This document shows positions 55,403-63,405 of a stretch of DNA of 64,000 bases, piece by piece (the first letter of the stretch is position 1; the number at the start of each line of letters is the position of its first letter). The position numbers and the translations under genes were made by a program. The stretch spans positions 2,356,001-2,420,000 of the forward strand of contig OZ245326.1 in the NCBI GenBank assembly GCA_965225915.1. Reading direction: 5' to 3'. The notes beneath the pieces were generated by a model, which worked only from the letters and a program-made list of their open reading frames with translations, ran no database searches and was not told the DNA's origin. The DNA comes from JAAXHH01 sp965225915 (GTDB lineage: Bacteria > JAAXHH01).

Positions 55403-56821
55403 TCACCATCCCGCAATGCCCATGATCCAGTAGGCGGTCTGGGCGACGATGAACAGCAGGATGAAGGCGATGACCAGGGGCATGAGACCGCTTACGACGG
55501 TCCATTTAACGCTCCTGGTTTCCTGGTAGACCGTCCACATGGTCGTGGAACACGGGTTGTGCAGCAGGGAAAACAGCATAAGGCAGACGGCGGTGAGCAG
55601 GGTCCACCCCTGCTGGTCGACCAACAGATGCTGCAGTTCCGCCATCGTGTCCAGTTCGATCATCATGCCGGCGCCCGTGTAGGCCATGATGATGGTCGGG
55701 ACCACGATTTCGTTGGCGGGAATGGCGATGATGTAGGCCAGCAGGATTACCCCGTCAAGACCAATGGCCCGGCCGACCGGTTCGAGCCACTGTGAAACCC
55801 ATACCGTCAGGCTCTGACCACCGGCGGTGATGTTGCTCAGCATCCAGATCACCCCACCTGCCGGCGCGGCCATGACCACCGCTCGCCATAATACGAAGAT
55901 CGTTCGGTCGATCAGCGAGGTGTACAGCACGCGCAGGATGCTCGGTCGCCTGTAGGGCGGGAGTTCCAGGGTGAAACTGCTGGCTTCGCCCCGCAGGAAG
56001 GACCGGGACAGTATGGCCGATACCAGCAGGGTCGTCACGGCGCCGATCAGCACGATGAAGACCAGGGATCCGGCCGCGGCCATGGCCGCGAAAGCCGGTG
56101 GGAAGGCAGCCGCCACGAACAGGGTCGCCAATATGATCAGCGTTGGCCATCTGCCGTTGCAGGGCATGAAATTGTTGGTCAGGATGGCGATCAGCCTCTC
56201 CCGCGGCGAATCGATGACCCTGCAGGCCACGACCCCCGCTGCGTTGCAGCCCAGACCCATGCTCATGGTCAGCGCCTGTTTGCCGTGCGCGCCGGCCTTC
56301 TTGAACAGCGCGTCGACATTGAACGCCACGCGGGGCAGGTATCCCAGGTCTTCCAGGATGGTAAAAATGGGGAAAAATATCGCCATGGGCGGAAGCATGA
56401 CGGCTACCACCCAGGCCAGCCCCCTGTAGACACCGTGCCAGATGAAACCGGTGATCCACCAGGGGATGCCCATACCATCGAAAAGATCGACGCCGCGCGC
56501 GCCCAGCCAGAAGAGCCCTTCGGCCAGCATGGCGGAGGGGACGTTCGCCCCCGATATTGTAATCCAGAAGACTACGCCCAGGAGCAGGGCCATGAAGGGG
56601 AGACCCCAGATCTTAGAGGTTACGATACGATCCAGTTTCTGGTCCCAGGGATATGAAGCCGTTTCGTCGGTGCGGACTACCTTGCGTGTGATGGCTTCGG
56701 CGTCGTGGTAGATGGCCTCCACGATTTCGTCGCGGTATGACCCTTCCAGGCCCCGTTGCATTTCTTCGACCCTGCCGAGGATCTCCTCGCCGGTGTATGA
56801 TTGCGCCCGTGTGTTGCTCAT
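55403..56821 (-). CDS. feoB: FeoB membrane core (ferrous iron transporter, gate domains)
   Basis: The 472-residue protein is the C-terminal half of FeoB. It has a short cytoplasmic head, then about eight to nine helices with the gate motifs VMLPPMAIFFPIFTILEDLGYL, MGLGCNAAGVVACRVIDSPRERL and NNFMPCNGRWP, then IPANEIVVPTIIMAYTG. No GTPase is included; it is encoded separately just upstream. ATG 56821 overlaps the stop of that gene by 4 bases. Confidence 0.92.
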   Translation of the reverse strand: MSNTRAQSYTGEEILGRVEEMQRGLEGSYRDEIVEAIYHDAEAITRKVVRTDETASYPWDQKLDRIVTSKIWGLPFMALLLGVVFWITISGANVPSAMLAEGLFWLGARGVDLFDGMGIPWWITGFIWHGVYRGLAWVVAVMLPPMAIFFPIFTILEDLGYLPRVAFNVDALFKKAGAHGKQALTMSMGLGCNAAGVVACRVIDSPRERLIAILTNNFMPCNGRWPTLIILATLFVAAAFPPAFAAMAAAGSLVFIVLIGAVTTLLVSAILSRSFLRGEASSFTLELPPYRRPSILRVLYTSLIDRTIFVLWRAVVMAAPAGGVIWMLSNITAGGQSLTVWVSQWLEPVGRAIGLDGVILLAYIIAIPANEIVVPTIIMAYTGAGMMIELDTMAELQHLLVDQQGWTLLTAVCLMLFSLLHNPCSTTMWTVYQETRSVKWTVVSGLMPLVIAFILLFIVAQTAYWIMGIAGW

Positions 56822-57663
56822 ATTCCTTCTTCCCGCCCGTAGATTTCCGTATTGACGCCCATGCGGCTGAATTCTCCAAGTTCCAGGGCCTGCCGTACCC
56901 GGTAGTCTCCATCAAGCAATCGAAAGGCGATCCAACGGGGATTCGGCAGATCCGGATAGGATTCGCGAAGCATGCCCGTGAGCGTATCCACGGTTCGATC
57001 GAGTTCGCCGTCGCCGGTTATGCGTCGCGGCGCGTTCCGGATCGTTCCCTGTATCACATCGGCAACCGTGCGCATCAACAGGCCCAGACCTTCCTTCTTC
57101 CTGGCCGATACCGGAACTACCGGCACGCCCAGTTCGCGCGAGAGGGCGCGATGATCCACGGAGATACCCTTACGAACCGCCTCGTCCATCAGGTTCAGAC
57201 AGACTACTGCTTTTTCCGTGATCTCCAGCACCTGAAGCACCAGGTTGAGGTTGCGCTCGAGCATGGTGGCATCAACGACGATCATAGTGCAGTCGGGGCG
57301 CCCGAAGAGGATAAAGTCCCTTGCGATCTCCTCGTCGATGGACGCCGAAAGCAGGGAATACGTGCCCGGCAGATCGATCATCTTGAACCTTTTGCCGTTA
57401 AACTCGAAGCCCCCTTCGGCGCGGCTCACCGTTTTACCCGGCCAGTTTCCCGTATGCTGCTTCAAACCGGTCAACGCGTTGAAGACCGTACTCTTTCCCA
57501 CGTTGGGATTCCCTGCCAGGGCGATGACATAGTCCCACCTGTCCAGTGAAATGCCCATCTGTACCAGGTTTTCCTGCAGCGCGCACGACCCGCAGTCGTG
57601 ACCGGGCGGACCGGGCGGTCCAGGCGGTCCGGGTGGATCGTGTGAAGCGGTATCCGTACTCAT
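56818..57663 (-). CDS. feoB: FeoB G domain, separate protein with collagen-like leader
   Basis: The 281-residue protein has a Gly-Pro-Pro repeat N-terminus (DPPGPPGPPGPPGHDCGSCAL). A FeoB-type small GTPase follows: G1 ALAGNPNVGKSTVFNALTGL, G2 HTGNWPGKTVSRAEG, G3 IDLPGTYSLL, G4 VCLNLMDEAV and G5 VSARKKEG. Then comes the helical guanine dissociation-inhibitor-like segment. It powers or regulates the FeoB core. It overlaps both neighbours by 4 bases. Confidence 0.93.
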   Translation of the reverse strand: MSTDTASHDPPGPPGPPGPPGHDCGSCALQENLVQMGISLDRWDYVIALAGNPNVGKSTVFNALTGLKQHTGNWPGKTVSRAEGGFEFNGKRFKMIDLPGTYSLLSASIDEEIARDFILFGRPDCTMIVVDATMLERNLNLVLQVLEITEKAVVCLNLMDEAVRKGISVDHRALSRELGVPVVPVSARKKEGLGLLMRTVADVIQGTIRNAPRRITGDGELDRTVDTLTGMLRESYPDLPNPRWIAFRLLDGDYRVRQALELGEFSRMGVNTEIYGREEGI

Positions 57664-58676
57664 ATCTCAGTCTCCCCTTCGTTCTGTTTTCCTCGCTCAA
57701 TCCTGATCATGTTGGACTGTTCGCGGCGCAAGGCGATCAGGGTATTACGCACCCGGTAGGCCGTCGGATCGTTGAAGGCGCTTTGCATGACCCGCTCGAT
57801 GCGGGCGCCGGGCGTGAGACCCAGGTCTTGAAACCGCCGCCGCGTCAACCCTTGGCAGGCCGGGATCAAACCGACGACGCGACCCTCCTCGCCGTGTTCC
57901 AATTTCGTGAGCGGGACGCCCTCCGGCTCCACCTTGTATGCGGGCGCTTCCCGCACGGAAATGTTCGCCGCGACCACCGGGGCCAGTACGTATTCCGCGT
58001 CTGGGGTGCCGATGACCACCCGTACGGGCGACATGTCCACGATCGTTATAACCATTCCGGGATGGAGTTCCTCGGCGATAATCTGTGCATATACTTCAGG
58101 GGGTTCGTCTTCGATATGCACAATCTGCGCTGGTACGCCAAAAGGCCAGTCTACGAGTTTCCGGCTTGCGATTTCCTTCATGGCCCCGGCCGAGTTCGGT
58201 ATCGGATCTCCCTGGGGATCGAAGGTGGGATGGCCCATGTCGGCATCCATCTTGTCGACCTGCGTTTCGGTCACCGTGTGTTCCAACTGGTGGGCGTGGG
58301 CGTGGATCTTTTCCGGTGGCACCGAGGTCTCATCGGCGAGATACCGCTCGAACAGACGATGGGCCCGTATGATCTGAAGGGCCCATCGGTGGCCTGCCGG
58401 AGTGAGCCGCATGCCGTGGCCGGTCATGACGACCAGGTCCTGTTGTGCCATGCGGTTGACCAGGACCAGCGTGTGCTTCGTCGACGTACCGAGGGTATTG
58501 GTCAGGGATTCCACCGACGCCGGTCGACCGTCGTGCTGGAACTGGTGCAGGTGAGCAAGGGCGTCCTCGATGGCCTGGCGGGAGTGCAGCCACCGTCTGC
58601 GCCGGATACGCCAATACAATCCGTATTGCGGCATGAAAAGAACACCGACTATTAAAAGCGCTATGATACCGGTCAT
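57660..58676 (-). CDS. membrane-anchored DtxR-like HTH protein fused to FeoA domain
   Basis: The 338-residue protein begins with one membrane helix (TGIIALLIVGVLFMPQYGLYW), then a basic RIRRRRW. A winged-helix DtxR N-terminal domain follows (VESLTNTLGTSTKHTLVLVNRMAQQDLVVMTGHGMRLT), with the DtxR metal-binding and dimerisation domain (IIRAHRLFERYLAD to MGHPTFDPQGDPIPN). Two FeoA/SH3-like parts end it, the last with GRVVGLIPACQGLTRRRFQDLGLTPGARIE. ATG 58676 is fixed by ATGA overlap with the regulator gene. A membrane-bound iron sensor is inferred. Confidence 0.85.
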   Translation of the reverse strand: MTGIIALLIVGVLFMPQYGLYWRIRRRRWLHSRQAIEDALAHLHQFQHDGRPASVESLTNTLGTSTKHTLVLVNRMAQQDLVVMTGHGMRLTPAGHRWALQIIRAHRLFERYLADETSVPPEKIHAHAHQLEHTVTETQVDKMDADMGHPTFDPQGDPIPNSAGAMKEIASRKLVDWPFGVPAQIVHIEDEPPEVYAQIIAEELHPGMVITIVDMSPVRVVIGTPDAEYVLAPVVAANISVREAPAYKVEPEGVPLTKLEHGEEGRVVGLIPACQGLTRRRFQDLGLTPGARIERVMQSAFNDPTAYRVRNTLIALRREQSNMIRIERGKQNEGETEI

Positions 58677-59365
58677 GATTCCGCCTGTTGACCTTTCTCC
58701 GTATCGTCGACTGCCACGCATTCCACCAGGACGCTGCTGGCGACCTGGTGCCCCACGTGGTGTTCCTCTCCTCCCACCTGCAGGAGCATCGGGCCTTCGA
58801 AGGGTTCTTTCTTCACGACGTCCACCCGGTTTTCCGGCCGGAGACCAAGTTTATCCAGGTACCGTAGAAGGGTAGGTTCCGTGTCCGTCACCCGGCGAAT
58901 GACCACGGTGTGTCCGGGATCTATGTCGGACAACCGGTCGTGGTTCGTGGGGGCGATGGAGCCGTCCTTCCCCGGTATGGGCGAACCGTGGGGGTCCGTC
59001 GTCGGGTATCCCAGCATGGCATCGATTTTGTCCTCGAACTCTTCCGAGATCACGTGTTCGAGCCGTTCCGCCTCCGCATCCACCTGGTCCCAGGTAAACC
59101 CGAGCGCTTCCGCCATGTAAACCTCCAGCAACCGGTGGTGACGGATGATTTCGAGGGCGATCTTGCTACCCGCGTCGGTAAGGGTGATCGCCTGGTAGGG
59201 CCGGTGTTCGACCAGGCCCGTTTCCGACAGCCTCTTCATCATGTTGGTGACCGAAGCGGCCGATACCCCCATCCGATCCGCAATGGCATTGGTCGACGCG
59301 GCTTCCGCGTTTTCCTGCAACTTGTAGACGGCTTTCAGGTAATCTTCGATGGCGGGCGTGGGCAT
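58673..59365 (-). CDS. DtxR/MntR-family metalloregulator
   Basis: The 230-residue protein is a full DtxR-type repressor. Its winged helix is EDYLKAVYKLQENAEAASTNAIADRMGVSAASVTNMMKRL, and its metal domain is IIRHHRLLEVYMAEALGFTWDQVDAEAERLEHVISEEFEDKIDAML. A C-terminal SH3-like FeoA domain follows. It binds Fe2+ or Mn2+ and represses uptake genes. It is the first gene of the iron operon and probably autoregulates it. Its DNA-binding part is more canonical than that of the second, membrane-anchored homologue. Confidence 0.92.
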   Translation of the reverse strand: MPTPAIEDYLKAVYKLQENAEAASTNAIADRMGVSAASVTNMMKRLSETGLVEHRPYQAITLTDAGSKIALEIIRHHRLLEVYMAEALGFTWDQVDAEAERLEHVISEEFEDKIDAMLGYPTTDPHGSPIPGKDGSIAPTNHDRLSDIDPGHTVVIRRVTDTEPTLLRYLDKLGLRPENRVDVVKKEPFEGPMLLQVGGEEHHVGHQVASSVLVECVAVDDTEKGQQAES

Positions 59366-59418
59366 GGGGCTCTTCCGTAAGTCGGTTCACGTAATGCATT
59401 GTAAAGGAACGCAAAAGA

Positions 59419-59436
59419 TTTTAGACTGTATTAAAA
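59419..59436. promoter_or_regulatory. candidate metalloregulator operator
   Basis: TTTTAGACTGTATTAAAA has 5-base inverted half-sites TTTTA and TAAAA 8 bases apart and overlaps the downstream end of the -10 box and the likely transcription start. Metalloregulators of the DtxR group bind such positions. The match to known DtxR or MntR boxes is only partial. Confidence 0.4.
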
Positions 59437-59462
59437 ATAAAGTTATTCTCGGTATATGTCAA
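59434..59462 (-). promoter_or_regulatory. promoter of the iron operon
   Basis: On the minus strand TTGACA (59457-59462), a 17-base spacer, then TATTTT (59434-59439) form a good -35 and fair -10. It would start transcription near 59427, 60 bases before the regulator gene, which leads the four-gene overlapping operon. Confidence 0.65.
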
Positions 59463-59738
59463 GAATTAATGGTAATAAAATCCGAAACTGATTTGGAATC
59501 TTAATGCGCGAAATCCAAATTGGGACCTTGTCGCGGCTCATAACAATACCCTTGTTTCACGCTGAACGCTGCCTGTATATTCGATTGCCGCCGCGTCGTC
59601 AACCCCTGGTCGCGGTAGCCGGTACTGTCGCCCATTGTCTATTGAGCGAGTGAACCGCGTATAATCATAGACAGCGACTGGAAGCCGGCCTGGTTCCGAA
59701 CTGAATGCGCACCCGGCCGCTATGACCCTGGAGCCGTA

Positions 59739-60119
59739 ATGACCGACAATACCGTGCTCGTTGTAGTGGATGATCTGTTTTTCTCTTCGAAAATCGGAGA
59801 GACCATACGGCAACTGGGCGGCACCCCGCTTTTCGTGGCGGAGACCGGCGAGGTGCCGGAAGATTTCGACCGGTGTCCGCCCGCCGCGATCATAGTGGAT
59901 CTGGACCTGACGCGGATGGACGCCATACACGTTATTTCTCATCTCCGGAACGCCGGAACGACCCTGGACGTGCCAATGATGGCCTACGGTAGGCATACGC
60001 GGCCCGAAGCCTTCGTGCGAGCCCGGGAAGCGGGTTGTGAACGGGCAGTACCCAGGTCGGAATTTGTGAAACGATTGCCGGAATTCGTCGAAGCCTGTAT
60101 GCAGAGGACTGGAACGTAA
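59739..60119 (+). CDS. stand-alone receiver-like domain protein
   Basis: The 126-residue protein has the beta-alpha receiver fold. An acidic pair lies in LVVVDDLFF, and the phosphoacceptor aspartate is probably in AAIIVDLDLTRMDAIHV (after beta 3). The conserved lysine near the end (usual KP) is absent, replaced by VPRSEFVKRL. It may be a degenerate or phosphate-independent receiver. It ends 31 bases before PolX; any functional link is unknown. Confidence 0.75.
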   Translation: MTDNTVLVVVDDLFFSSKIGETIRQLGGTPLFVAETGEVPEDFDRCPPAAIIVDLDLTRMDAIHVISHLRNAGTTLDVPMMAYGRHTRPEAFVRAREAGCERAVPRSEFVKRLPEFVEACMQRTGT

Positions 60120-60150
60120 CGTTGAATTGACGCCGGGACGATATCGAAAC

Positions 60151-61872
60151 ATGACCAACAAACAGATCGGCAAGATACTCAGTCAGATTGGATCGCTGCT
60201 GATTATGCAGGGCGAGAACACCTTCAAGACTCGAGCCTACGCGAATGCCACGCGAAGGGTGGAAACCCTCTCCGAACCGGTAGAGGACATGGTGCATGAA
60301 GACCGTCTGAGTGATGTGCCCGGCCTGGGCGCGTCCATGGTCCGCCACATCACCGAACTGGTCAGGGACGGACAGTCGAGTTATCACCAGTCCCTCGTTC
60401 AGACGATACCGGCGGGATTTCAGGAGATGCTCACCATATCCGGACTCGGCGCCAGGAAAATCCGTACGATCTATGATCATCTGGGAATCGATACCGTCGG
60501 AGAACTGGAATACGCCTGTCGCGAAAACCGGCTCGTCAAGCTGGACGGATTCGGTGCGAAGACCCAGGAGCGTGTGCTCAAGGGCATCGACCTGATCAAG
60601 CGTTCACGCGGGTTCCACCTTCTGGACCGCGCATTAAACGAAGCGAGATCTCTGGTGGAGGACCTGCTGCGACACCCGGACGTGTGGCGCGTCGAAATCG
60701 CCGGAGACGTGAGGCGCAGGATGGAAGTGATCCGCGAAATCGACATCGTCGTGGGCCACCCCAGCTCCGACCGGATCATGCCGGCTCTGCACCGTTTTGG
60801 CCAGGTACAGGAGGACGACGGCCATGAAGTGACGGTCACCGGTCCGTCCGGACTGCCCGTGCGCGTTCACTGCGTTCCGGACGAGACCTTTGCCGTGACG
60901 CTTTATCACTGGACGGGCAGCGATGCCCACCGGACCGGTATCGCGCGGCACGCCGACGACCGGGGGATCACCATCACGGATCGGCACGTAATACACAACC
61001 GCGCCGTCGTTCCCTGTCCCGACGAATCCGTGATCTATGACATACTCGGCCTTCAGTACATTCCCCCTGAACTCAGGGAGGGCGGCGGGGAGGTAGCGCG
61101 GGCCGCTGTAAATCGCCTGCCGGACCTGCCGGTTCGAGACGATATCCAGGGCGTGATACACAACCATACGTCGTATAGCGACGGCATGCACAGTCTCCGT
61201 GAAATGGCCGAGGGCGCCCGGGCCAGGGGGTTCCGTTACATCGCGGTCTGCGATCACAGCAGGACCGCGGTCTATGCCCATGGATTGAATATCGAACGGG
61301 TGCTTCAGCAGCAGGAAGAAATCGATGCCCTGAACGCCCAGTATGATGATTTCCGCATACTCAAGGGCATCGAGTCCGACATCCTGCCCGATGGCAGCCT
61401 GGACTACCCGGACGAGGTCCTGGCTACCTTCGACCTGGTCGTGGCTTCCGTACACTCCATGTTCAACATGTCCGAAGCCGACATGACCGAACGCATGGTC
61501 CGGGCGGTCAGGAATCCGCATACGACGATTCTCGGCCATCCCACGGGCCGTCTGCTACTTGCCCGGGACGGTTATCCCGTGGACGTGGGTCGCCTCATCG
61601 ACGAAGCGGTCGCGCACGACGTCGCCATCGAAGTCAACGCCAATCCCCACCGTCTCGACCTGGACTGGCGGCATCTGGATTACGGGATGTCCCAGGGCGC
61701 CCAGTTCAGCATCGGACCCGACGCGCATCACGTGGACGAGCTGGACTACCTGGACTATGGATTGTCCATGGTCCGCAAGGGAGGGGTCACGGCTGACCGC
61801 CTCCTGAACCACCTGACGGCGGAAGAGTTGATCCGGCGGAAGATCGGTAAACCGCGAACGTCAGCGAGTTGA
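60151..61872 (+). CDS. polX: family X DNA polymerase with PHP domain (PolX), polymerase site degenerate
   Basis: The 573-residue protein from ATG 60151 begins like PolX (MTNKQIGKILSQIG). It has two helix-hairpin-helix motifs (VPGLGASM; ISGLGARKIRTIYDHLG), a Pol beta-like part, and an intact C-terminal PHP domain: HNHTSYSDGMHSL, AVCDHSRTA, GIESDIL, ASVHSMF, GHPTGRLL and SIGPDAHH. In the polymerase part the usual D-x-D is E-I-D (60736-60744), and the third aspartate appears to be Arg (60862-60864). It may function as a 3'-5' exonuclease or AP endonuclease. Confidence 0.88.
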   Translation: MTNKQIGKILSQIGSLLIMQGENTFKTRAYANATRRVETLSEPVEDMVHEDRLSDVPGLGASMVRHITELVRDGQSSYHQSLVQTIPAGFQEMLTISGLGARKIRTIYDHLGIDTVGELEYACRENRLVKLDGFGAKTQERVLKGIDLIKRSRGFHLLDRALNEARSLVEDLLRHPDVWRVEIAGDVRRRMEVIREIDIVVGHPSSDRIMPALHRFGQVQEDDGHEVTVTGPSGLPVRVHCVPDETFAVTLYHWTGSDAHRTGIARHADDRGITITDRHVIHNRAVVPCPDESVIYDILGLQYIPPELREGGGEVARAAVNRLPDLPVRDDIQGVIHNHTSYSDGMHSLREMAEGARARGFRYIAVCDHSRTAVYAHGLNIERVLQQQEEIDALNAQYDDFRILKGIESDILPDGSLDYPDEVLATFDLVVASVHSMFNMSEADMTERMVRAVRNPHTTILGHPTGRLLLARDGYPVDVGRLIDEAVAHDVAIEVNANPHRLDLDWRHLDYGMSQGAQFSIGPDAHHVDELDYLDYGLSMVRKGGVTADRLLNHLTAEELIRRKIGKPRTSAS

Positions 61873-61930
61873 CCGGTTGGCAGTCGGATCGGACCCGGCT
61901 CGATCCGGTCCCGCGAGGAGAGCCTGAAGC

Positions 61931-62569
61931 ATGCCGAGCAGGAAAGCGCAGCGGGAACGGATGAGCGAGGTACTGGACCGCCTGAAGAAAACCTACCCGG
62001 ACGTGGACTCGGCGCTGAACTACTCCAACCCCCTGCAACTGTTGATTGCGACCATCCTGTCGGCGCAGTGCACGGACCACCGGGTAAACATCGTCACCGA
62101 ATCCCTCTTCGACAAGTATCGGTCCCCTCAACATTACCTGGATGTATCCCTTGAGGAGTTGGAAGCGGATGTATTCACCACCGGCTTCTATCGCAACAAG
62201 GCCGCGAACATCCAGAAATGCTGCCGGTCGTTGATCGACCTCCACTGCGGCGAGGTACCGGCGAGCATGGAGGATCTCACGAAATTGGCCGGTGTGGGCA
62301 GGAAGACCGCCAACGTCGTGCTCGGCAACGCTTTCGGCATTCCGGGCATAGCCGTGGACACCCACGTAAAACGATTGTCCGGCCTCCTCGGTTTTACCAA
62401 ACGGACCGGCCCCGACAGGATAGAGTCCGACCTGATGAAGATCGTGCCGGAATCGGACTGGACCCGTCTTGGGCATCTGTTTGCGACCCACGGCAGAAAG
62501 ACCTGCATCGCTCGTCGTCCGAAATGCGACGAATGCGTGCTGAGCGACCTTTGTCCATCCGCGAAGTAG
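61931..62569 (+). CDS. nth: endonuclease III
   Basis: The 212-residue protein has the catalytic lysine region LSAQCTDHRVN, the helix-hairpin-helix LAGVGRKTANVVLGNAFG, the catalytic aspartate in AVDTHVKRLSGLLG and an iron-sulfur cluster at the C-terminus (C-x6-C-x2-C-x5-C). It removes oxidised pyrimidines and cleaves AP sites. It follows PolX by 58 bases, so the two repair genes may be co-transcribed. ATG 61931 follows AGGAGAG. Confidence 0.96.
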   Translation: MPSRKAQRERMSEVLDRLKKTYPDVDSALNYSNPLQLLIATILSAQCTDHRVNIVTESLFDKYRSPQHYLDVSLEELEADVFTTGFYRNKAANIQKCCRSLIDLHCGEVPASMEDLTKLAGVGRKTANVVLGNAFGIPGIAVDTHVKRLSGLLGFTKRTGPDRIESDLMKIVPESDWTRLGHLFATHGRKTCIARRPKCDECVLSDLCPSAK

Positions 62570-62713
62570 GCGCCACCGCCGAAACGGCGGTTGTTTTGTG
62601 TTTTCAACAGGCCCGATTCCAGATATATTGACCATACCTCATGGCTTTACACAAAGGATAGCTGCAGTCATGACGCCATGCGCCGTACACGACCTGGAAG
62701 TAGGTGACGGGGA

Positions 62714-63397
62714 ATGGAAATGCGACAGACGATACTGGTCGTAGACGACGAACCGGATATCCTGGAAATCATACAGTACAACCTGGAGAAGTCGGGTTTC
62801 AATGTAATCGTGGCGGACGACGGCCCCGTTGCCCTGGAAAAAGCCCGTGATGAATCGCCAGACCTCATTGTCCTCGACCTGATGCTTCCGGGACTTGAAG
62901 GTACCGACGTCTGCCGGATTCTGAAGCAGGACGAACGCACGCGTTCCATTCCCATCCTGATGCTGACTGCGAAAAGCGAGGAAATCGACCGGATCATCGG
63001 CCTCGAACTGGGCGCCGACGACTACGTGGTCAAACCCTTCAGTCCCCGGGAAATCGCACTGCGTATCAGGAACATATTGCGCCGACGTACCGCCCCCGAA
63101 ACCTCGACGCCCGCCCGGGTGGGGCCCTTGATCATCGACGTGGAAGGCCACCACGTGTCCGTTTCGGGTCGTACCGTGTCCCTGACGGCTACCGAATTCA
63201 AACTGCTGGTCATTCTCTTTCAACGCCGCGGCCGGGTACAGACGAGGGACGAACTGCTCGACGTGGTTTGGGGATATGACTACATGGGATACGGCCGTAC
63301 CGTGGACGCCCACATCAAGCGCCTTAGGGAGAAACTCGGCGAAGCCAGCGTCTTGGTGGAAACGGTGCGCGGAGTGGGATACCGTTTCACCAAGTAG
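62714..63397 (+). CDS. OmpR/PhoB-family response regulator
   Basis: The 227-residue protein has a receiver domain with acidic pair LVVDDEPD, phosphoacceptor in LIVLDLMLPGLEGTD and the lysine in DYVVKPFSPRE. A winged-helix DNA-binding domain ends VVWGYDYMGYGRTVDAHIKRLREKLG and VRGVGYRFTK. It is a transcription factor controlled by phosphorylation. It precedes its probable sensor kinase by 8 bases. The closeness to PhoB is by pattern only. Confidence 0.95.
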   Translation: MEMRQTILVVDDEPDILEIIQYNLEKSGFNVIVADDGPVALEKARDESPDLIVLDLMLPGLEGTDVCRILKQDERTRSIPILMLTAKSEEIDRIIGLELGADDYVVKPFSPREIALRIRNILRRRTAPETSTPARVGPLIIDVEGHHVSVSGRTVSLTATEFKLLVILFQRRGRVQTRDELLDVVWGYDYMGYGRTVDAHIKRLREKLGEASVLVETVRGVGYRFTK

Positions 63398-63405
63398 GCC
63401 ATGTC

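Larger units (their letters stand above)
59366..59738. other. 373-base intergenic region between iron operon and receiver-protein gene
   Basis: No gene is supported. It contains the iron-operon promoter (59434-59462) and the palindromic site (59419-59436), in an AT-rich stretch (about 59400-59500) followed by GC-rich sequence leading to the next gene. Confidence 0.55.

Noticed and set aside
55403..57663. FeoB split as a frameshift error
   Set aside because: The second half has its own ATG in a regular ATGA overlap, like the other junctions of the operon, so separate genes are more likely.
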